31,801 bases of DNA from a virus. Below, one piece after another: positions 27,983 to 31,801 of the stretch. The translations under genes were made by a program, and so were the position numbers. The notes beneath the pieces are model-generated. The model made no database searches. It was not told the origin of the DNA and saw only the letters and a list, made by a program, of their open reading frames with translations. Location: positions 1 to 31,801 of the IMG/VR virus record IMGVR_UViG_3300010373_000104, one strand, 5' to 3'. Position 1 is the first letter of the stretch, and each line of letters opens with the position of its first letter.

Positions 27983-29856
27983 CTGGCCAAGTAATTGAAC
28001 TTATGAATGTGATTACGCCAGATGCTCTGGCTACTAGAATCACAGAGAAGTACGTAGAATGGGAAGTGTTAAGACAACCTTGGAAAGTAGCTACTGAAGA
28101 GATTCGTAGATACGTCTATGCTACAGATACTACCTGGACTACTAATGCCCAGCTACCTTGGAAGAATAAGACAGTTATTCCTAAGATCTGTCAGATCAGA
28201 GATAATCTTCTAGCTAACTACAAAGCTACTACATTCCCTAAGCGTAAGTGGATGGCTTGGGACCCTGGTTCTCAGGATGCAGTAGATAAGAGAGATGCTA
28301 TTATAAACTACATGTCTTGGGCTATAGAACAACCTTACTTCAAGACTGAGATGGATAAGATCTTCATGGACTACATAGACTTTGGCAATTGCTTTGCTAC
28401 AGTCGAATGGTTAGATCAGAGAGTTCAATTAACAGATAAGATTCAATCAGGTTATGTAGGTCCTGCCTTAAGACGTATATCTCCTCTGGATCTAGTAATG
28501 AATCCCACAGCTCCAGACTTCATTAGATCACCTAAGATTGTAAGATCAATCATATCTCTAGGTGAACTCAGAGAACTTCTAGAGCGTATGTCTAATGATG
28601 AGAATAGAGCAGAGTATGAAGCTCTATACGACTATCTAAAGAAGATTAGATTTCATGCCAGAACATTCCAAGGTCAGAACTGGATTGAAAGAGATAGATT
28701 ATATGCTATGGACGGATTCACTTCTTTCCGCGCCTATCTGTTACAAGATTTTGTGGAGGTTCTAACCTTCTACGGAGATTGGTATGACGATCAGAACGAT
28801 GTCTTTCAGAAGAACAGAGTTATCACCGTGGTTGACCGACACAAGCTTATTGGGAACAAACCCAATCCTAGCTTCTTCGGCTTCCCACCGATCTTCCATC
28901 TCTCCTGGAGAAAGAAACAAGATAATCTGTGGGGAATGGGACCCCTCGACAATCTTATAGGTATGCAATATCGAATGGATCATGTCGAGAATATGAAAGC
29001 AGATATCTTCGACTTGGTTACATATCCTGTACAGAAGATCAAAGGATTCGTTCAAGACTTCGTATGGCAGCCCGGAGAGAAGATCTTCGTAGGTGATGAA
29101 GGAGATGTAGAACTGGTTAATCCAGAGACTAATGTTCTCCAAGCTAACGTAGAGATTAAGAATCTAGCCGATCTCATGGAAGAGATGGCAGGAGCTCCTA
29201 AAGAAGCTATGGGCTTCAGAAGCCCAGGTGAGAAGACAGCATTTGAAGTACAACGTCTAGAGAACGCAGCTGCTCGTATCTTCCAGAATAAGATTACACA
29301 ATTTGAAGAGCAAATCATAGAGCCTCTACTCAATGCTATGTTAGAGCTAGCTAGGCGTAACATGGATACAGCGACGACTATCAAAGTATTCAATGATGAT
29401 TATAACATTGCTACATTTCAAGAACTCTCAGCAGAAGACATTACTGGCGTAGGCAGACTTAAACCTCTGGCAGCTAGAAACTTCGCAGAGAAAGCTCAGA
29501 TAGTTCAGAACCTAACTAACCTAGCTGGTTCTCCAATATGGCAGACAATAGCACCACACTTCTCAGGTATTAAACTAGCTAAGACTATGGAAGACATTCT
29601 AGATCTTAAAGACTATGGTCTATTCACGCCATTCATTGCTCAAGCAGAACAAGCAGAAGCTCAGATGAACATGCAAGCTCTAGAAGAGAATATGCAGAAG
29701 CAGACTATGACTGCCACAGGTATGAATGGTGATTACGATCTAGATAGAGCACATGGACAGCAACAGCCAACTCTAGGACGTGGAGTAGGAGCATTTGATC
29801 TTAAACGACAACCTCCATCTAACGCAGAACCAGGAGGTCTGTTAGCTACTCAATGA
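27979..29856 (+). CDS. Portal protein (head-tail connector)
   Basis: A 625-residue protein directly after terminase with an ATGA overlap. It has the stem-and-wing content expected of podovirus portals: an N-terminal helical region with TTWTTNAQLPWKNKT, the middle segment FFGFPPIFHLSWRKKQDNLW, and a helical stretch GAPKEAMGFRSPGEKTAFEV that many large portals share, then a Gln/Met-rich C-terminus (barrel-like). It would form the dodecameric ring at the capsid vertex. Identification rests on position, size and these segments. Confidence 0.88.
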   Translation: MTGQVIELMNVITPDALATRITEKYVEWEVLRQPWKVATEEIRRYVYATDTTWTTNAQLPWKNKTVIPKICQIRDNLLANYKATTFPKRKWMAWDPGSQDAVDKRDAIINYMSWAIEQPYFKTEMDKIFMDYIDFGNCFATVEWLDQRVQLTDKIQSGYVGPALRRISPLDLVMNPTAPDFIRSPKIVRSIISLGELRELLERMSNDENRAEYEALYDYLKKIRFHARTFQGQNWIERDRLYAMDGFTSFRAYLLQDFVEVLTFYGDWYDDQNDVFQKNRVITVVDRHKLIGNKPNPSFFGFPPIFHLSWRKKQDNLWGMGPLDNLIGMQYRMDHVENMKADIFDLVTYPVQKIKGFVQDFVWQPGEKIFVGDEGDVELVNPETNVLQANVEIKNLADLMEEMAGAPKEAMGFRSPGEKTAFEVQRLENAAARIFQNKITQFEEQIIEPLLNAMLELARRNMDTATTIKVFNDDYNIATFQELSAEDITGVGRLKPLAARNFAEKAQIVQNLTNLAGSPIWQTIAPHFSGIKLAKTMEDILDLKDYGLFTPFIAQAEQAEAQMNMQALEENMQKQTMTATGMNGDYDLDRAHGQQQPTLGRGVGAFDLKRQPPSNAEPGGLLATQ

Positions 29857-30104
29857 TTACCTTATGGACTAGTCACTTAAAGACTGACCTAGAGAAAGAT
29901 CAATTTAAGAAACAATTTAGAAATGCTCATGATATTCTCAATAGACTTGAAGATATCTTGAAGCAAAAACTAATCCAACTAGACAATGAAGAGAAAGATT
30001 TCTCAGCTGGTTGGGAATTCAAAATGGCGTCTATAGTAGGCAGACGTGCCGAAATAAACGACTTACTAAAACTGCTAAACCGAGACCAAGGAGCAAAACA
30101 ATGA
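29853..30104 (+). CDS. Small helical protein between portal and scaffold (83 residues)
   Basis: ATGA overlaps on both sides. The product is charged and helical (QFRNAHDILNRLEDILKQKL) and lacks Cys or membrane segments. Small genes between portal and scaffold are frequent in podoviruses; a role in head assembly is inferred only from position. Confidence 0.75.
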   Translation: MITLWTSHLKTDLEKDQFKKQFRNAHDILNRLEDILKQKLIQLDNEEKDFSAGWEFKMASIVGRRAEINDLLKLLNRDQGAKQ

Positions 30105-30856
30105 GCATCTTAGACCAAACAGATGACAATAAAGATTACCTTGCTGATCTAGTAGGAGAAGGAAAGAAATATCCTTCTGCTTCTGATCTAGCTAAGGCAT
30201 ATTATCACGCTGACACCCACATCAGAATGTTAGAACAAAGCAATGACGAAATGCGATCTAACTTACTGAAAGAAAAAGAGGATAGTCAGGCTAGGGCAAC
30301 GCTAGAAGACCTTGTAAGACAATTAGAAGGTAAAGCTCAGCAATCTGCAAGTAACAACGAACCCATAGTGAAAGAGATAGTAAAGCCCATAGATACTAAT
30401 GAGATTGATAAGCTAGTTTCTTCTCGTCTCTCTGCCATAAGAACAGCAGAGAAGGAAGAAGCTAATTCCAATCAAGTTATGTCTAAACTTAAAGAACGGT
30501 ATGGAGATAATTATGCTTCTACCGTAAAGCAACAGATAAATGAAATAGGATTATCAGAAGCAGACTTCGATGCTCTAGCAAGGAAGTCCCCTGAATTAGT
30601 CTTCAGAACCTTAGGATTGAATGAATCTAAAAGAGACACATTCTCTCCACCTCCACGTAATCAAGGATTTGCTCCTAAAGGGCCAACCAAGAAAACCTGG
30701 AGTTATTATCAAGATCTGAAGAAGACAAATCCTAATCTTTATCGCGATCCTAAAACAACTAATGAAATGACTCAAGCAGCTATTGAACTTGGAGATGACT
30801 TTTACGATGGTGATTATAACCGTTGGGAAAGACAGCCAAGAGGATTAGCTACTTAA
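30101..30856 (+). CDS. Capsid scaffolding protein (251 residues)
   Basis: The start was chosen at 30101, where AAGGAG precedes the ATG and the ATG overlaps the previous stop; an in-frame ATG at 30011 would run through the previous gene. Acidic, Gln/Lys/Glu-rich and largely helical (coiled coil about residues 45-85), it contains YPSASDLAKAYYHADTHI, a typical scaffold N-terminal helix, and KTWSYYQDLKKTNPNLY near the C-terminus. It lies directly before the capsid gene, as scaffolds do; it guides shell assembly and then leaves. Confidence 0.8.
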   Translation: MSILDQTDDNKDYLADLVGEGKKYPSASDLAKAYYHADTHIRMLEQSNDEMRSNLLKEKEDSQARATLEDLVRQLEGKAQQSASNNEPIVKEIVKPIDTNEIDKLVSSRLSAIRTAEKEEANSNQVMSKLKERYGDNYASTVKQQINEIGLSEADFDALARKSPELVFRTLGLNESKRDTFSPPPRNQGFAPKGPTKKTWSYYQDLKKTNPNLYRDPKTTNEMTQAAIELGDDFYDGDYNRWERQPRGLAT

Positions 30857-30882
30857 TCATTTCGGATTATTGGAGACCTTAA

Positions 30883-31801
30883 ATGGCTGGTTTTATGACC
30901 ACTAATACCAATAATCTAATTAGGACTAATATATGGTCTCGTACCATAAAAGAGCTCCTGTTAGATGACTTGGTTGCCATGAAGTGGGTCCGTATTCTCG
31001 ATGACTTCCCGGATGGACAGACGATTAATATCCCGTCCATCGGCGAAGCAGAGCAGAGCAACTTCGTCGAAGGTCAGGCTATTAAATACAATAGCATGAA
31101 CACTGGTAATTATACCTTTAGCTTCGACCAGTACGTCTATTCTGCCAATGCTATCTCGGAGAAGTTCAAGCGAGACAGTTTCTATTCGGCTGACGTTATT
31201 GCAGCATTTGTCCCTCGACAACATCGTGTGTTGATGGAAGGTGTTGAGACTAACATCCTCTCGAAAATTAACACCGGACAAACTGCTTCTAATGCTAATA
31301 GCATTAACGGTCAGAATCACCGCTGGGTTGCTCAGGGTACGTCTCAAGCTATTTCTCTTCAGGACTTTGCTGCTGCAAGGTACTCGATGAAGAAAGCTAA
31401 CGTTCCTATGCGTGACCTTGTGGGCATTGTTGACCCCAGTGTTATCTATACTCTCCAAACTCAAACTAACCTTATCAACCTTATCACTCCTGATCCTAAG
31501 TGGCAGAAGATTACTTCTGACGCTGCCGAGACGGGCTTTAAGTTTGAAATGAATATCTTTGGGTTTGACCTTTATTCTTCCAACTACCTGCCTGCAATCT
31601 CTTCGGAGACCATCGGCGGTGTGACTGTTACCACGGGTGTCCCGAACTATCTGTTCTCGGCTGCTCCTGGCGACACTCTCCCCGTTGTCGGTGCTTTCCG
31701 TCAGATGCCGACTGTGTATTCGGAATTCAATAAGGACCTTCAACAGGAAGAGTATCTCACCGTTACCGAGTACGGATTCAAGTTATACCGACCCGAGAAC
31801 A
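30883..31801 (+). CDS. Major capsid protein, 3'-partial
   Basis: ATG at 30883 with GGAGACC upstream; the frame is open through the right edge (306 codons seen). Features of an HK97-fold phage capsid: an N-terminal arm (MTTNTNNLIRTNIWS), EQSNFVEGQAIKYN, a spine-helix region with QDFAAARYSMKKANVPMRD, and a P-domain strand GIVDPSVIYTLQTQ. Codon use becomes C-ending and host-like within the first 20 codons, as expected for the most abundant virion protein. It directly follows the scaffold gene. Confidence 0.9.
   Translation, partial: MAGFMTTNTNNLIRTNIWSRTIKELLLDDLVAMKWVRILDDFPDGQTINIPSIGEAEQSNFVEGQAIKYNSMNTGNYTFSFDQYVYSANAISEKFKRDSFYSADVIAAFVPRQHRVLMEGVETNILSKINTGQTASNANSINGQNHRWVAQGTSQAISLQDFAAARYSMKKANVPMRDLVGIVDPSVIYTLQTQTNLINLITPDPKWQKITSDAAETGFKFEMNIFGFDLYSSNYLPAISSETIGGVTVTTGVPNYLFSAAPGDTLPVVGAFRQMPTVYSEFNKDLQQEEYLTVTEYGFKLYRPEN

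Noticed and set aside
30961-31743. A 260-codon minus-strand frame opposite the capsid gene
   Set aside because: The plus strand clearly encodes the capsid; C-ending codons there suppress stops on the other strand, which explains the long open frame.

Overview
This window is a stretch of tailed-bacteriophage genome. The hallmark genes are large terminase, portal, scaffold and major capsid protein on the right, and a family A DNA polymerase, primase-helicase, single-stranded DNA-binding protein, T7-type endonuclease I, a PD-(D/E)XK exonuclease and uracil-DNA glycosylase on the left. The replication set resembles a podovirus of the T7 superclass, but no RNA polymerase, integrase, lysin or CRISPR array is visible here. 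Two accessory proteins (15719-15925 and 19997-20314) look like families common in Rhizobiales, so an alphaproteobacterial host is inferred, not proven.

Layout: 1-946 is the end of a rightward gene with half of a histidine phosphatase domain, closed by a bidirectional terminator. From 16733 down to 1017 almost everything is transcribed leftward: small host-interaction-type genes and replication genes, tightly packed with many ATGA or TAATG stop/start overlaps. This unit is interrupted by about 1.5 kb without genes (3405-4921) that reads on the minus strand as a dense series of hairpins ending in a terminator. It is a candidate giant structured RNA. A 0.65 kb divergent region (16734-17391) holds repeats and promoters. 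Rightward from there come two genes with host-like codon use (17392-19183), a terminator, an 0.8 kb mostly non-coding stretch with repeats and two leftward microgenes, and then from a perfect consensus sigma-70 promoter at 19940 the late operon: an exported protein, five consecutive zinc-ribbon microproteins, several other tiny genes, tail/fibre proteins, terminase, portal, scaffold and capsid (cut by the right edge).

Most notable: (1) the giant RNA candidate at 3444-4907, with GNRA and UUCG loops and tRNA-like pieces; (2) five tandem, stop/start-coupled CxxC...CxxC microproteins of 27-31 residues; (3) a 106-residue membrane protein apparently encoded inside the DNA polymerase gene in another frame, its 3' end coinciding with a low-complexity insertion in the polymerase; (4) promoter architecture: a duplicated TTGACTTAGTC promoter, and a promoter that would give a nearly leaderless mRNA at 8306.

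How it works together, as inferred: host-type promoters drive the leftward replication block and the rightward early pair. The replication proteins copy the genome while the nucleases (endonuclease I, PD-(D/E)XK, HNH-like) process host or phage DNA. The late operon then supplies fibres, DNA packaging and the head. All function calls come from reading motifs by eye; no database search was run.
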